From assembly GCA_964570285.1 (NCBI GenBank), contig CAZMXP010000029.1:1-64000 (forward strand): a stretch of DNA of 64,000 nucleotides. Reading direction: 5' to 3'. The DNA comes from CAZMXP01 sp964570285 (GTDB lineage: Bacteria; Planctomycetota; PLA2). The notes beneath the pieces were generated by a model. The model saw only the letters and a list, made by a program, of their open reading frames with translations. It was not told where the DNA came from and ran no database searches. Position numbers and translations under genes: made by a program. Positions 28,258 through 37,184 of the stretch are shown one piece after another; position 1 is the stretch's first letter; the number at the start of each line of letters is the position of its first letter.

Positions 28258-29748
28258 ATGCGAATCGCGGGCCTCCTCACGCTGACGCTGCATCTCGCGC
28301 TGCCGGCCGCCGCCCAGGACGCGAACCAGCTCTACAAGGACTTCTTCTACGACAACGTGCAGTTCCGCTGGGCCAACGCGGAGATCACGTCGGAGGAGCG
28401 CGTCATCGTGCTGCGCAACTTCACGAAGCACGACCTTCCGGCGGCGGCCGACTGGCTGATGACGGAGGTGCTCGCGAAGTCGGACGCGGGCGACGTGCTG
28501 CGCGAGGCGGTGAAGGTCCTCTCGGGCTACAAGGGCGCCGAGACGCTCGCCGCGATGCAGCAGATCTGGGAGACCAAGCTCAAGAAGCCGCCGGAGACCC
28601 GCGCGCTCGGCGTGCTCGCCTTCTCGAAGACGCAGGCGGCCGAGGGCCAGAACGTGATCGCGCAGGCGCTCAAGGAGAGGGACGAGCGCATCGTCTTCGC
28701 GGGCCTCACCGCGGCGAGGGAGGGCCGGCGCATCGCGATGAAGGACGAGATCGCGAAGCTGCTCGCGCACAAGCACCCGGTCGTGCGCGGGGCGGCGCTC
28801 GCCTGTCTTTCCGAGTTCCGCGCCGACGACCTCCTGCCGCAGGTCTTCCGCCTCTTCGCCGGCGATCCGAGCCTGCGGGTGCGCTACGACGCGTGGCTCG
28901 CGCTGAAGAAGCTGTCGCTGACGGAGATGCCCTGCGATCCGGCGGTCTGGGAGGCCTGGTGGCAGCAGCAGGCGGCGGGCGAGGAGGGGGGGGCGTGGGG
29001 GACCTGGCCGAAGCCGAAGGACCCGTCCCCCGGAGCCCCCTTCTTTGGCATCCCCGTGCTCGGGGACCGCATCGTCTTCGTGCTCGATGTGTCGCAGGAC
29101 ATGGATAACCCCTGGATGATCGACCACAAGGCGGAGCGAGAGAAGCCGAAGGAGGAGCAGACGCCGAACTTCTTCAGCGTGAAGACGCGCTGGAACCTCG
29201 TCGTGAACCACCTGAAGCAGTGCCTGGAGGCGATCCCCGACAAGACGGAGGTCGCCTTCGTGCTCTTCAACCACGAACTGACGCGCTACCCCGAGAACGA
29301 GCGGCTGCTCAAGCTCTCGTCGAAGACGCGCGACGCGATCGTGACCCACCTCGAGAACAACGTCGAGCGCAAGGGGTCCACGGCGATGTACGAGGCGCTG
29401 CGGGCCGCGTGGGGGTTCCTGAAGGGGGGCAACCCCGACATCAATTTCGACAAGGGGTGCGACACGATCGTCTTCGTGACCGACGGGCAGAGCCTCGCCG
29501 GGGAGCTGTCCAAGCGGGCCGACCGGCTGCGCGACGAGGTCTGGCGCATCGCCCAGACCCGGGGGCTCAGGGTCCATTCGGTGGGCATCCACAACCACGA
29601 TTTCGACCTCTGCCGGGAGTTCGCCAAGGTCTCCGGGGGGCTCTATGTCCACGTCCAGCAGCACGACGACACGGCCGAGCCGCAGGATCTCGAGTTCTGG
29701 CCCAAGAAGAAGAAGGCGTTTGAGGAGGCGCGGAAGAAACGGAAGTAG
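28258..29748 (+). CDS. secreted HEAT-repeat plus von Willebrand A protein
   Basis: 496 residues. Signal peptide (RIAGLLTLTLHLALPAAAQ), five or so HEAT-like helical repeats (about 40-220), then a linker with WEAWWQQQ and FFGIPVLGDRIVFVLDVS leading into a VWA domain. The MIDAS is partly degenerate: DVSQD in place of D-x-S-x-S, with later GSTAMYEAL (T) and FVTDGQ (D) kept. VWA domains bind proteins through a metal; extracytoplasmic scaffold work is likely. The Lys-rich tail (KKKKAFEEARKKRK) is unusual. A paralogue with the same order lies at 56271 and a HEAT-only relative follows at 29956. Confidence 0.85.
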   Translation: MRIAGLLTLTLHLALPAAAQDANQLYKDFFYDNVQFRWANAEITSEERVIVLRNFTKHDLPAAADWLMTEVLAKSDAGDVLREAVKVLSGYKGAETLAAMQQIWETKLKKPPETRALGVLAFSKTQAAEGQNVIAQALKERDERIVFAGLTAAREGRRIAMKDEIAKLLAHKHPVVRGAALACLSEFRADDLLPQVFRLFAGDPSLRVRYDAWLALKKLSLTEMPCDPAVWEAWWQQQAAGEEGGAWGTWPKPKDPSPGAPFFGIPVLGDRIVFVLDVSQDMDNPWMIDHKAEREKPKEEQTPNFFSVKTRWNLVVNHLKQCLEAIPDKTEVAFVLFNHELTRYPENERLLKLSSKTRDAIVTHLENNVERKGSTAMYEALRAAWGFLKGGNPDINFDKGCDTIVFVTDGQSLAGELSKRADRLRDEVWRIAQTRGLRVHSVGIHNHDFDLCREFAKVSGGLYVHVQQHDDTAEPQDLEFWPKKKKAFEEARKKRK

Positions 29749-29756
29749 GACGATGC

Positions 29757-29802
29757 GGGCCGCTGCAGCCGACCGGCTGCGCCGGCGGCTGAGCGGCCGG
29801 AT
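29757..29802 (+). repeat. 46-bp hairpin repeat, copy 1
   Basis: Forty-five of 46 bases match the copy at 29895. The left arm (29759-29771) pairs with CGGCTGAGCGGC (29786-29797) with one bulged base, making a strong stem. It starts 8 bp after the HEAT-VWA stop. Confidence 0.8.
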
Positions 29803-29894
29803 GCGGGTGGGTGGAGGCGGGCCGTGGCGGGGGACTGGCGATGCGGGCGGCGGAGGGGCCCAGCTTCGTGTAGAATTGGCTGGAGCTACTGAGC

Positions 29895-29940
29895 GGGCCG
29901 CCGCAGCCGACCGGCTGCGCCGGCGGCTGAGCGGCCGGAT
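29895..29940 (+). repeat. 46-bp hairpin repeat, copy 2
   Basis: Second copy of the hairpin. It lies in the probable 5' leader of the next gene, between a TAGAAT -10 (29871-29876) and the Shine-Dalgarno AGGAGGA just before ATG 29956. Confidence 0.8.
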
Positions 29941-29955
29941 TTCAGGAGGATTCCG

Positions 29956-30906
29956 ATGAGGTACGCGACCCTTGCCCTGATTCTTCTCGTCCCGCTCGTC
30001 GTGCGGGCGGAGGGTGATGCGGCCGCGACCGACGCGGAGGCGGAGGCGGCGCTCGCCGCTTTCGACGCGGCGTTCAAGGGGACCAAGGACGTCGGCGAGA
30101 AGCAGAACGCGGTCTACGGGCTCCACGACGTGCGGCACGACTCCGTCATCAAGCGGCTCGAGAGGCTGCTCAAGGACCGGAGCCCGGAGGTGCGCAACGT
30201 CGCCGCGCTCGCGCTCGGGGGGCAGCGGCACAACGTCGCCGCCGCCGGCAACGCGCTGCTGAAGTCGTGGGACAAGGACTACAAGGAAGACGAGGTCCTC
30301 TCCTCGGTCATCGACGCGATGGCCGAGCTGAACTACCTCCTCTACTGGCCGAAGGCGAAGAAGACGCTCGACGAGGACCGCTCCGTCATCGTGATCCGCC
30401 TGCTCGCGCTCTTCGGCGCCAACAAGGACTGGCGCACGCTGCCCGACCTGCTCGACATCTACAAGAAGGCGCTGCCGAAGGGCGCGAGCTGGTCGACCGG
30501 CGTCGTCAATGTCGACACCGGCGCCGCGGGCGACGTGGACCAGAAGGCGGCCGAGGCCAAGTTCAACGCGAAGTACGGGCAGGGCGGCTCGAAGGCGCGC
30601 GCGGCGGCGATGGGCAAGCGCGGCGGCGACCAGAAGAGCCTCGCGACGCAGCTGCGCAACAGCGTCAAGTCGATCACCGGCGAGGACTTCGACACGTCCA
30701 TCGACTTCGAGGACTGGTACGTGAAGAACTACGTGCTCGTGCAGCGCAAGATCGCCGAGATGGAGGGGCGCGACGCCGCCGCCGCCGAGGCGAAGGCGAA
30801 GTCCGAACTGCCCGGCCTCCAGCAGAAGGTGGACGAAGAGCGGAAGAAGCTCGAGGAGAAGGCCGCCGCCGACCGCAAGAACCGCGGCGAGGGCGGGGAC
30901 AAGTAG
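29956..30906 (+). CDS. secreted HEAT-repeat protein with coiled-coil tail
   Basis: 316 residues with a strong Shine-Dalgarno. Signal peptide (RYATLALILLVPLVVRA), HEAT-like repeats (VIKRLERLLKDRSPEVRNVA, ALALGGQRHNVAAAGNALL), then the segment SITGEDFDTSIDFEDWYVKN, which corresponds to the TG...W-x-x-WW cap of the two HEAT-VWA proteins. A charged Glu/Lys/Ala coiled coil ends the protein (QQKVDEERKKLEEKAAADRK). No VWA domain, so it is a shortened member of that family. Periplasmic scaffold role inferred. Confidence 0.82.
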   Translation: MRYATLALILLVPLVVRAEGDAAATDAEAEAALAAFDAAFKGTKDVGEKQNAVYGLHDVRHDSVIKRLERLLKDRSPEVRNVAALALGGQRHNVAAAGNALLKSWDKDYKEDEVLSSVIDAMAELNYLLYWPKAKKTLDEDRSVIVIRLLALFGANKDWRTLPDLLDIYKKALPKGASWSTGVVNVDTGAAGDVDQKAAEAKFNAKYGQGGSKARAAAMGKRGGDQKSLATQLRNSVKSITGEDFDTSIDFEDWYVKNYVLVQRKIAEMEGRDAAAAEAKAKSELPGLQQKVDEERKKLEEKAAADRKNRGEGGDK

Positions 30907-31264
30907 GCGCCCCAGGGGGCGAAGCGCGGGGCCCCGGGTGGCGTCCGGTCTTGGTTCGCGCCGGTCTGTGGGCGGGCTGGAGCCAACCCCCAGATCGGGA
31001 GTGGCCGCCCGTCGTCGCGTCGTGCCCCCGCGGTTCCGGGATTGAACCCGAGCCACGCCAGAGTTCGCGAAACGACGATCTGCCGCCCAGCGCTCCGCCT
31101 TCACCGCAACGCCTGGTCGGACCGCAGCGACGGCCTGGGCCTGCGAATCGCGAATGCTCCTGCCTCCGAACCGGCGCGATTCCCAGCGAGGGATCCGCTG
31201 GTGCGCATCAGGGAGCCGAGGAGTGGGACCCGCGGTCCGGGAAACCTGGAGGCGGGGCGGCGTT
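30907..31264. other. intergenic region with no recognisable gene
   Basis: About 360 bases between the HEAT protein and the nucleotidyltransferase. The frames crossing it show no conserved motif. A GGTTCCGGGATTGAACC stretch near 31032-31048 imitates a tRNA T-arm, but no acceptor stem or anticodon arm can be built round it. The right edge holds the TACAAT -10 of the next gene. Confidence 0.5.
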
Positions 31265-31277
31265 TACAATCGCTGCC

Positions 31278-31925
31278 GTGGCGCGCCGAAATCCGCTATT
31301 GCCTGGAAACCGGCCCCTCGGCGTGCGTGAGATTCTCATGGACGAGCCCTTCCCTCTCGCCCAGATCCAGGACGCGGTCGTGGAATTCCTGCGCGGCCGG
31401 ACCGACGCGGTGCTCTTTGGGGCGCAGGCGGTCAACGTCTACGCCGACGCCTTCCGGATGTCGGAGGATGTGGACGTGCTCTCCACCGGCGCAGCGGAGC
31501 TCGCCGGGGAGATTCGACAGCTCCTGAACAAGACATTTCACATCGCCGTGAGGGTGCGCGAAGTCGCGGGAGGGCAAGGGTTCCGGATCTACCAGGTCCG
31601 GAAGCCCAAGAACCGGCACCTCGTGGACGTTCGCGCCGTTGCGGCGCTCCCCCCGAGCGAGCGCGTCAACAACCTGCTCGTCCTCGCGCCCATCGACCTC
31701 ATCGCCGCCAAGACCATCGCGTTCCACGCGCGGCGCGGGCAGCCGAAGGCATGGACCGACCGGCGCGACATCGCCGTCCTGCTGCTCAAGTTCCCGAAGC
31801 TGAAGCGGGCCTCGGGACCGGTGCGCGACTGCCTCGCCGCCGCGGGGGCCTCCGAGGAGGTCCTCACGACCTGGGAGGCGATCGCCGCCGAGGAGGTCGT
31901 GCGCGAGAAGGACGAGGGGTACTGA
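31278..31925 (+). CDS. nucleotidyltransferase-fold protein (AbiEii/MNT-like)
   Basis: 215 residues from GTG 31278, or 195 from ATG 31338. TACAAT (31265-31270) ends 7 nt before the GTG, favouring the longer form. The N-terminal core AVLFGAQAVNVYADAFRMSEDVDVL carries the G-x-x-A and the D-x-D-like metal pair of the minimal nucleotidyltransferase fold used by AbiEii, MenT and HEPN-MNT modules. NLLVLAPIDLIAAKTIAFHARRG and TDRRDIAVLLL are the downstream helices typical of such proteins. No obvious antitoxin overlaps it, unlike the two similar loci at 49369 and 53365. Substrate unknown. Confidence 0.72.
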   Translation: MARRNPLLPGNRPLGVREILMDEPFPLAQIQDAVVEFLRGRTDAVLFGAQAVNVYADAFRMSEDVDVLSTGAAELAGEIRQLLNKTFHIAVRVREVAGGQGFRIYQVRKPKNRHLVDVRAVAALPPSERVNNLLVLAPIDLIAAKTIAFHARRGQPKAWTDRRDIAVLLLKFPKLKRASGPVRDCLAAAGASEEVLTTWEAIAAEEVVREKDEGY

Positions 31926-31950
31926 CCGGCCGGGTTATACTCCGCGCCGC

Positions 31951-32382
31951 TTGAAGACGAGCGAACGCCCTGAGCTGAAGGAGCCCGTGCGCGCGTTCGC
32001 CGCACGCATCGCCGACCGGGCCGAGCGGATCCCGCTCGCCGACCTTGCGGCGCTCTTCGGTGGGGACGAGGCGCTGCTCGCCCGCGTCCGCTCGCGGGGC
32101 GACCTCCTCTTCCGCGGCGACGGATTCTCCAACGACGGCCCCGAACTCGTCGTCGAGGCCGGCAAGGCCGAGCTCGAGATCCCCTCGCTGATCCGCGGCA
32201 CCTGCACCCGCGGCCCGGGCTCGTTCGCGCTGACCTTCCCGATGGCGGAGTTCAGCCTGCGCGCCTGCGTCCGCATCGCGGTTCTGCGCAAGTGCTTCGA
32301 CCTGAAAGAGCTTCGCGCCGCGCCGCAAGAGCTCGTCCTCGATTTCGGAAACAGCCTCGCCGACCGCCGATACACCTTCTAG
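31951..32382 (+). CDS. hypothetical protein
   Basis: 143 residues from TTG 31951; TATACT (31936-31941) ends 9 nt before it. The N-terminal half is helical (LKEPVRAFAARIADRAERIP, LADLAALFGGDEALLARV); the second half is beta-rich (GPELVVEAGKAELEIPSLI, GSFALTFPMAEFSL). No signal peptide, no known family. It lies 25 bp after the nucleotidyltransferase and 2 bp before the E1 dehydrogenase, so it may be the first gene of the E1 transcript. A TTG start is unusual but no better start exists in frame. Confidence 0.55.
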   Translation: MKTSERPELKEPVRAFAARIADRAERIPLADLAALFGGDEALLARVRSRGDLLFRGDGFSNDGPELVVEAGKAELEIPSLIRGTCTRGPGSFALTFPMAEFSLRACVRIAVLRKCFDLKELRAAPQELVLDFGNSLADRRYTF

Positions 32383-32384
32383 CC

Positions 32385-34556
32385 ATGGCAAAGCCCCGCG
32401 AAACCCGCGCCGCCTCCCAGCGCCGCCCTTCAGGGCCCATAGCCCGCGAAGCCGGCGACGGGCCCCCCAACCTTGACCGCGAGCTGATGCTCCGCCTCTA
32501 CCGGACCATCTATGCGTCGCGCCGCACCGACGACAAGGAGATCCAGCTCAAGCGGCAGAACCGCGCCTACTTCCAGATCAACGGCGCGGGCCACGAGGCG
32601 ATCTGCGCCGCCGCGGGCCTCGCCGCGCGGGCGGGCAGCGACTGGTTCTACACCTACTACCGCGACCGCGCCCTCGCCCTCGCCGTCGGCATGACGCCCT
32701 ACGAGATGCTGTTGCAGGCCGTCGGCGCGCTCGACGACCCCGCCTCGGCGGGGCGCCAGATGCCCGCCCACTGGGGCAAGAAGGAGGCGCGGCTGGTCTC
32801 GGCCTCGTCGCCGATCGCGACGCAGTACCTGAACGCCGTCGGCGTCGCCGAGGCGATCGCGAAGCTGCGCGACCACGGGGAGATGCGCGCGGCGCTGCCC
32901 GGCGCGTTCGCCCCCGACGAGATCGTCCTCGTGACCGGCGGCGACGGCTCGACGAGCGAGGGGGAGTTCTGGGAGGCGCTCTCGTCGGCCTGCGTGCTGA
33001 AGCTGCCCATCGTCTTCCTGATCGAAGACAACGAGTACGCGATCTCGGTCCCGCGCGAGGTGCAGACGCCGCAGGACTCGATCAGCAAGGCCGTCGCGGG
33101 CTTCCAGCCGTTGCGAGTCACGGAGTGCGACGGGTGCGATCCGGTCGCCTCCTATCGGGCTATGGCGGAAGCCATCGCCCATGTCCGGGGGGGCGCGGGG
33201 GCCGCGCTCGTGCATGCGCACTGCATCCGCCCCTACAGCCACTCGATGTCCGACGACCACCGCGCCTACCGGACGCAGAAGGAGATCGACGCGGAGCTCG
33301 AGAAGGATCCGATCGAGACCTATCCGAGGCGGCTCATCGCCGAGGGGGTCGCGACCGCGGAGGAGCTCGCGGCGATCCGCGCGGAGATCGACCGCGAGAT
33401 CGAGGAGGCGACCGACCGCGCGCTCGCGGCGAAGTGGCCCGAGAAGTCGCGCGCCGCGGCCGAACTCTGGGTCTACAGCCCCGATGTGGACCCGACGTCG
33501 GAGGCGTTCGCGACCGAGCCCGTTCCCGAGGGCGAGCCGCGCAACATGATCGACAACATCAACCAGGTGCTGCTCGACGAGATGGAGAGAAACCCGCTCG
33601 TCGTCGTCTTCGGCCAGGATGTCGCCGACGCGACCCGCGAGGAGGCGCTCGCCGAGGTGAAGGGCAAGGGGGGAGTCTTCAAGTCGACCGCGGGCCTCCA
33701 GCGCGCCCACGGCGGCCACCGCTGCTACAACTCGCCGCTGGCCGAGGCCAACATCGTCGGCCGCACCGTCGGGCTCGCGACCCGCGGCCTGAAGCCGGTC
33801 AGCGAGGTGCAGTTCATCGACTACATCTGGCCCGCCTTCGAGCAGATCCGCAACGAGTGGTCGGTGCTGCGCTGGCGGAGCGGCAACAGCTTCTCCTGCG
33901 GCAGCGTCGTCCGGACGACGATCGGCGGCTACATCCGGGGCGCGCTCTGCCACAGCCAGAGCGCCGAGGTGCTCTTCACGCACATCCCCGGCATCCGCGT
34001 CTGCTACCCGAGCAACGCGCTCGACGCCGCGGGGCTCCTGCGCACCGCGATCCGCTGCGACGATCCCGTCCTCTTCCTCGAGCACAAGCACCTCTACCGC
34101 CAGACCTACAACCGCTCTCCCTACCCGGGCCGGGAGTTCATGATCCCGTTCGGGAAGGCGCGCACGGTGCGCGAGGGGGCCTCGGTCGCGCTGGTCACCT
34201 ACGGGGCGCTCGTCGAGCGGAGCCTGCGGGCGGCCAAGACGCTTTCCGAGCAGGAGGGGATCGAGGTCGAGATCCTCGACCTGCGCACGATCCAGCCCTA
34301 CGACTGGCCGGCGATCGCCGCGGCGGTGGCCAAGACGCACCGTGTCGTCGTCGCCTACGAGGACAACCGCTCGTGGGGGTGGGGCGCCGAGATCGCCGCG
34401 CGCATCGCCGACGAACTCTTCGGCGACCTCGACGCCCCGGTGAAGCGAATCGGCGCGCTGGATACCTTCGTCGCCTACAACCCCGACCTCGAGGACGTGA
34501 TCCTGCCGCAGGTCGAGGATCTCGCCGCCGCCTGCCGCGAGGCCGCGCGGTTCTAG
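32385..34556 (+). CDS. 2-oxoacid dehydrogenase E1, fused alpha and beta subunits
   Basis: 723 residues. Residues about 25-375 are E1-alpha: FYTYYRDRALALAVGMTPYE, the thiamine-diphosphate motif TGGDGSTSEGEFWEAL...EDNEYAIS and the HSMSDDH phosphorylation-loop region. Residues about 385-723 are E1-beta: FGQDVADATREEALAEVKGKGGV, RCYNSPLAEANIVGRTVGLA and LEHKHLYRQ. Most organisms make these as two chains; fusion into one is a minority form. It decarboxylates a branched-chain-type 2-oxoacid and passes the acyl group to an E2, which is not in the window. The start follows 2 bp after the previous stop. Its TAG stop is part of the CTAG tetramer into which the IS-derived element 34557-35063 is inserted. 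Confidence 0.9.
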   Translation: MAKPRETRAASQRRPSGPIAREAGDGPPNLDRELMLRLYRTIYASRRTDDKEIQLKRQNRAYFQINGAGHEAICAAAGLAARAGSDWFYTYYRDRALALAVGMTPYEMLLQAVGALDDPASAGRQMPAHWGKKEARLVSASSPIATQYLNAVGVAEAIAKLRDHGEMRAALPGAFAPDEIVLVTGGDGSTSEGEFWEALSSACVLKLPIVFLIEDNEYAISVPREVQTPQDSISKAVAGFQPLRVTECDGCDPVASYRAMAEAIAHVRGGAGAALVHAHCIRPYSHSMSDDHRAYRTQKEIDAELEKDPIETYPRRLIAEGVATAEELAAIRAEIDREIEEATDRALAAKWPEKSRAAAELWVYSPDVDPTSEAFATEPVPEGEPRNMIDNINQVLLDEMERNPLVVVFGQDVADATREEALAEVKGKGGVFKSTAGLQRAHGGHRCYNSPLAEANIVGRTVGLATRGLKPVSEVQFIDYIWPAFEQIRNEWSVLRWRSGNSFSCGSVVRTTIGGYIRGALCHSQSAEVLFTHIPGIRVCYPSNALDAAGLLRTAIRCDDPVLFLEHKHLYRQTYNRSPYPGREFMIPFGKARTVREGASVALVTYGALVERSLRAAKTLSEQEGIEVEILDLRTIQPYDWPAIAAAVAKTHRVVVAYEDNRSWGWGAEIAARIADELFGDLDAPVKRIGALDTFVAYNPDLEDVILPQVEDLAAACREAARF

Positions 34557-35063
34557 GAGTTTGTCCGACTAATCGTCGGACAAACTCTTAAGTGAAGGGG
34601 GGTGCGCTGTCGGTACCCGGCCGTAGGTTGCGCGCATGGCCAAGACAGCGGGCGTGGCCGAGAGGTTCTGGTGGAGCGGGTCTGGATGCTCTCGGCGACC
34701 GTGCAGGATCTGGTGCCCGAGGGCCACCTGGCGCACCTCGTACGGGACACCGTGCGGCACGACCTCGATCTCTCGGCCTCCTCGCGTGCTGCGGGGAGGA
34801 GCGTGGCTGTCCGCCCTGTCACCCCGCGATGATGACGGCCTTGGCGAAGGTCGCGGGCCTTCAGCTTGGCGTGCACCGGACACAACCTCCTGAAGCTGGC
34901 AGCCGCGAGGGCGTGACGCGGAGCGCCGCACCTCGCGCAAGAGCCCCCCTCGATCGCGGCGCTGGCTCGTGGAGACCCACGACTCGCGTCGCGTCGAATT
35001 AGGAGCTTGTCCGGGTCCGGTTGGCCCCGAAGCGTGGCTGAAGGCCATTACCCGGACAAGCTC
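34557..35063 (+). mobile_element. IS1182-like deletion derivative, copy 1 (507 bp)
   Basis: Bounded by CTAG on both sides (34553-34556 and 35064-35067), a probable 4-bp target duplication. The left end is a perfect 13-bp hairpin starting GAGTTTGTCCGAC (34557-34587). The right end is a 61-nt inverted repeat whose arms are GAGCTTGTCCGGGT and ACCCGGACAAGCTC (35003-35063). Inside is a transposase with most of its middle missing. It sits between two convergent genes whose stop codons are both inside the duplicated CTAG. Copies 2 and 3 lie at 49071 and 50529. Confidence 0.8.
34659..34916 (+). pseudogene. remnant transposase (IS1182/IS5-like, InsH N-terminal type)
   Basis: MLSATVQDLVPEGHLAHLVR and DTVRHDLDLSA (from 34686) match the N-terminus of IS1182-like transposases. 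After a frameshift, RGCPPCHPAMMTALAKVA resembles the next conserved block. Then the frame jumps to ACTGHNLLKLAAARA and a stop (34872-34916), the usual extreme C-terminus. About 1 kb of catalytic centre is gone, so the element cannot move on its own. Confidence 0.75.
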
Positions 35064-35648
35064 CTAGCCCACGTCGCGCTCGATCTCGTCGACCCGGAAG
35101 GAGAACTCGATCTCGCGGTGCCAGACCGGGCCCGCCTCGTACTGGATCACGCCCACCGGCCAGGCCGAGCAGTGGCGGATGACCTCGACGAGTTGTTCGC
35201 GCAGCAGGGCTTGCAGCGCGTCCGCCGCGGGCTGGCTGACGAGCGCGAGGCAGAGCCCGAGCGGGGCCGCGGGGTCGAAGCGGCGCTGCATCCGGAGCGC
35301 CTCGGCGAGCCCCTCCTCGGAGACGAGGCCCCGGGTCAGCATGCGCTCGCCGATCCCGGCCGTGCCCGCGCCGCTCGCGCCGCGGATCTGCCCCTCGAAG
35401 AGGTAGAACTTCGCGCGGTCGCCGAGCGTGCGGACGTGGAGGACCCCGGAGGGCGTGCGCTCGAGCCACCGCAGCGTGCCGAGGATCTCCTCGAGGAACG
35501 GGGGGCGCCCGGCGGGGGCGGCGCAGCCGTCGAAGAGCCCGTCGGCCATCCCCTCGAAGAGCGCCTCGGTTGCCGCGGCGTCGAGCGGTGGCAGCAGACC
35601 CGCGGGCGGGGACTCCGCCGGAACGCGCTCCGCGTGTGCTTGTGTCAT
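35064..35648 (-). CDS. hypothetical protein, DUF4388-like
   Basis: 194 residues; Shine-Dalgarno GGGAGG before the ATG. Residues about 50-190 (LGTLRWLERTPSGVLHVR, YLFEGQIRGASGAGTAGIGE, LREQLVEVIRHCSAWPVGVI) resemble the DUF4388/PatA-N-terminal fold, found in two-component and gliding-related proteins and thought to bind partners or nucleotides. Cytoplasmic, with no membrane segment. The TAG stop lies in the CTAG shared with the IS-derived element. Assignment is by pattern only. Confidence 0.6.
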   Translation of the reverse strand: MTQAHAERVPAESPPAGLLPPLDAAATEALFEGMADGLFDGCAAPAGRPPFLEEILGTLRWLERTPSGVLHVRTLGDRAKFYLFEGQIRGASGAGTAGIGERMLTRGLVSEEGLAEALRMQRRFDPAAPLGLCLALVSQPAADALQALLREQLVEVIRHCSAWPVGVIQYEAGPVWHREIEFSFRVDEIERDVG

Positions 35649-35781
35649 GCCGTTCCCTCCCGGATGCGTCCGCAGGGGGAGAATACCCCGCCGGCGTGCC
35701 GCGGCCTCCCCGGCGGCGGGCGCACCGTCTCAATCGGGGATACCCTCCCCCGGCCCCCCTCCCATTCTGTAAACTCGGGCC

Positions 35782-37155
35782 ATGCTCTCCCCCTGCATCT
35801 GGACGCTCCTGCTCCTCGCCGAGACGGCCGAGGATGCGGCGAAGATGCTGCGCATCGCCTGGGCCTCGCAGTACGAGTGGCGCGAGGACAAGGTCGAGAA
35901 CGTCACGCTCGACTTCGCCTACGTCTCCACGTGGAAGGGCAGGCGCGAGGGGGAGGAGGCGAAGTGGACGGGCAAGGGGCAGGTCGTCGTGATCGGCAAC
36001 GAACTCGTCCGCGCCCATCTGCCGGGCGTCGCCGACCGGGCGCGCGCGGGGCTCGAGGAGCATCTCCGGTGGGTCGTCGCGCGCTTCGTGCGCAAGCCCT
36101 TCGAGGAGCAGTTCAAGGACGCGAAGTTCGCGCCGCCGGAGACGCTCGCGGACGGCGCGACGAAGATCAAGGCGGGCGATCGCACCTATCTCCTCCGCAA
36201 CGACCGCCTCGTGGGCATGGAGATCGACGTCGGCTCCGCGGCGCAGCCCTTCCTGGCGAGACTCGACTGGACGACCGGGGACGCGGGCGCAGGCTACGCG
36301 GTCGTGTCCGAGCTGCTCGCCTACACGCGCGCCGGCTCCAAGTGGAGCACCTCGCGCACGCTCGCGTTGCAGGAGGGTGGCGGCGTGCCCGCGCCCGCGT
36401 CGAGCGCCGTGGCGTGGAGCGCGCCGCTCGGCGGCACCGGCGAGCTGAAGCTGACGTTCGAGAAGCCCGTGACCAACGCGGCCGATGCCATGGCAGGCGA
36501 TCCCGCCGCGCGGGACGAGGTCCGGGGGGCGTGGGGGCGGCGCTACGTGCTTCCGCCGGACACGCGCATCGACGGCGAGTTCCACAGGAAGATCGACCGC
36601 GATCTCGCCAAGCTCGGGTGGACCGGCAACGTCAAGGGCGAGTTCCAGATCGCGCCGCCCGACCCCTGCGAGATCGTCATCGACGAGAAGAGCTTCCGCG
36701 GCGGGCGGTGGGCCGACCAGATCACGGACTCGTGCACGAAGCACTTCCGCTGGTTCTTCGCGCACCTCGAGGCGCGCGACTTCGACACCGAGTTCAAGAA
36801 CTGCGGCTTCCGGCGCGCGGGCGATGTCGTCGAGCTGCTCGGCTACCCGAAGGCGCTCGCCTTCCGCCTCGCGGACGGCCGGATCGCGGGCTACCGCGAG
36901 CACACCGCCGGCGAGGGCGGGTGGTGGGAGTTCAAGCTGCGGGAGGGCAAGGACGACCTCGCCCGGATCGAGGCGATGAGCGGGGAGGTCGGCAGCAAGG
37001 AGGTCGCGCTCAAGATCAAGTACCAGAAGGTGAAGGGGGTCGACATCCCTTCGAGCTTCGAGGTGCTCGAGGTGAGCGATCCGCTCGGCGCCGATCCCGC
37101 CGTCGGCAGCGGCGTCGTCGAGTACGAGCTGAAGAAGGTGAAGCTGACCAAGTAG
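35782..37155 (+). CDS. secreted hypothetical protein with internal duplication
   Basis: 457 residues. A short hydrophobic N-terminus (LSPCIWTLLLLAETAEDA) may be a signal peptide. Two halves look like diverged copies: LEEHLRWVVARFVRKPFEEQ...LLRNDRLVGMEI in the first and CTKHFRWFFAHLEARDFDTE...FRLADGRIAGYREH in the second, each followed by a beta-rich segment ending in KLTFEKP or KIKYQKV. The family is not recognised. TAAACT (35770-35775) ends 6 nt before the ATG, a leaderless start. A Shine-Dalgarno-led AlkD-like gene follows 29 bp later on the same strand. Confidence 0.65.
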   Translation: MLSPCIWTLLLLAETAEDAAKMLRIAWASQYEWREDKVENVTLDFAYVSTWKGRREGEEAKWTGKGQVVVIGNELVRAHLPGVADRARAGLEEHLRWVVARFVRKPFEEQFKDAKFAPPETLADGATKIKAGDRTYLLRNDRLVGMEIDVGSAAQPFLARLDWTTGDAGAGYAVVSELLAYTRAGSKWSTSRTLALQEGGGVPAPASSAVAWSAPLGGTGELKLTFEKPVTNAADAMAGDPAARDEVRGAWGRRYVLPPDTRIDGEFHRKIDRDLAKLGWTGNVKGEFQIAPPDPCEIVIDEKSFRGGRWADQITDSCTKHFRWFFAHLEARDFDTEFKNCGFRRAGDVVELLGYPKALAFRLADGRIAGYREHTAGEGGWWEFKLREGKDDLARIEAMSGEVGSKEVALKIKYQKVKGVDIPSSFEVLEVSDPLGADPAVGSGVVEYELKKVKLTK

Positions 37156-37184
37156 GGGGCGCGAGGCCCCGGAGGAGCGTGGCG

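Noticed and set aside
31025..31060. tRNA-like T-arm sequence
   Set aside because: No acceptor, D or anticodon arms can be folded around it at the proper spacing.
26968..31104. A single minus-strand frame open for 1378 codons
   Set aside because: Only the part below 28221 has a signal peptide and domain features. The rest is antisense to the HEAT-VWA and HEAT genes and shows the Arg/Leu/Val-rich composition typical of shadow frames at high GC.
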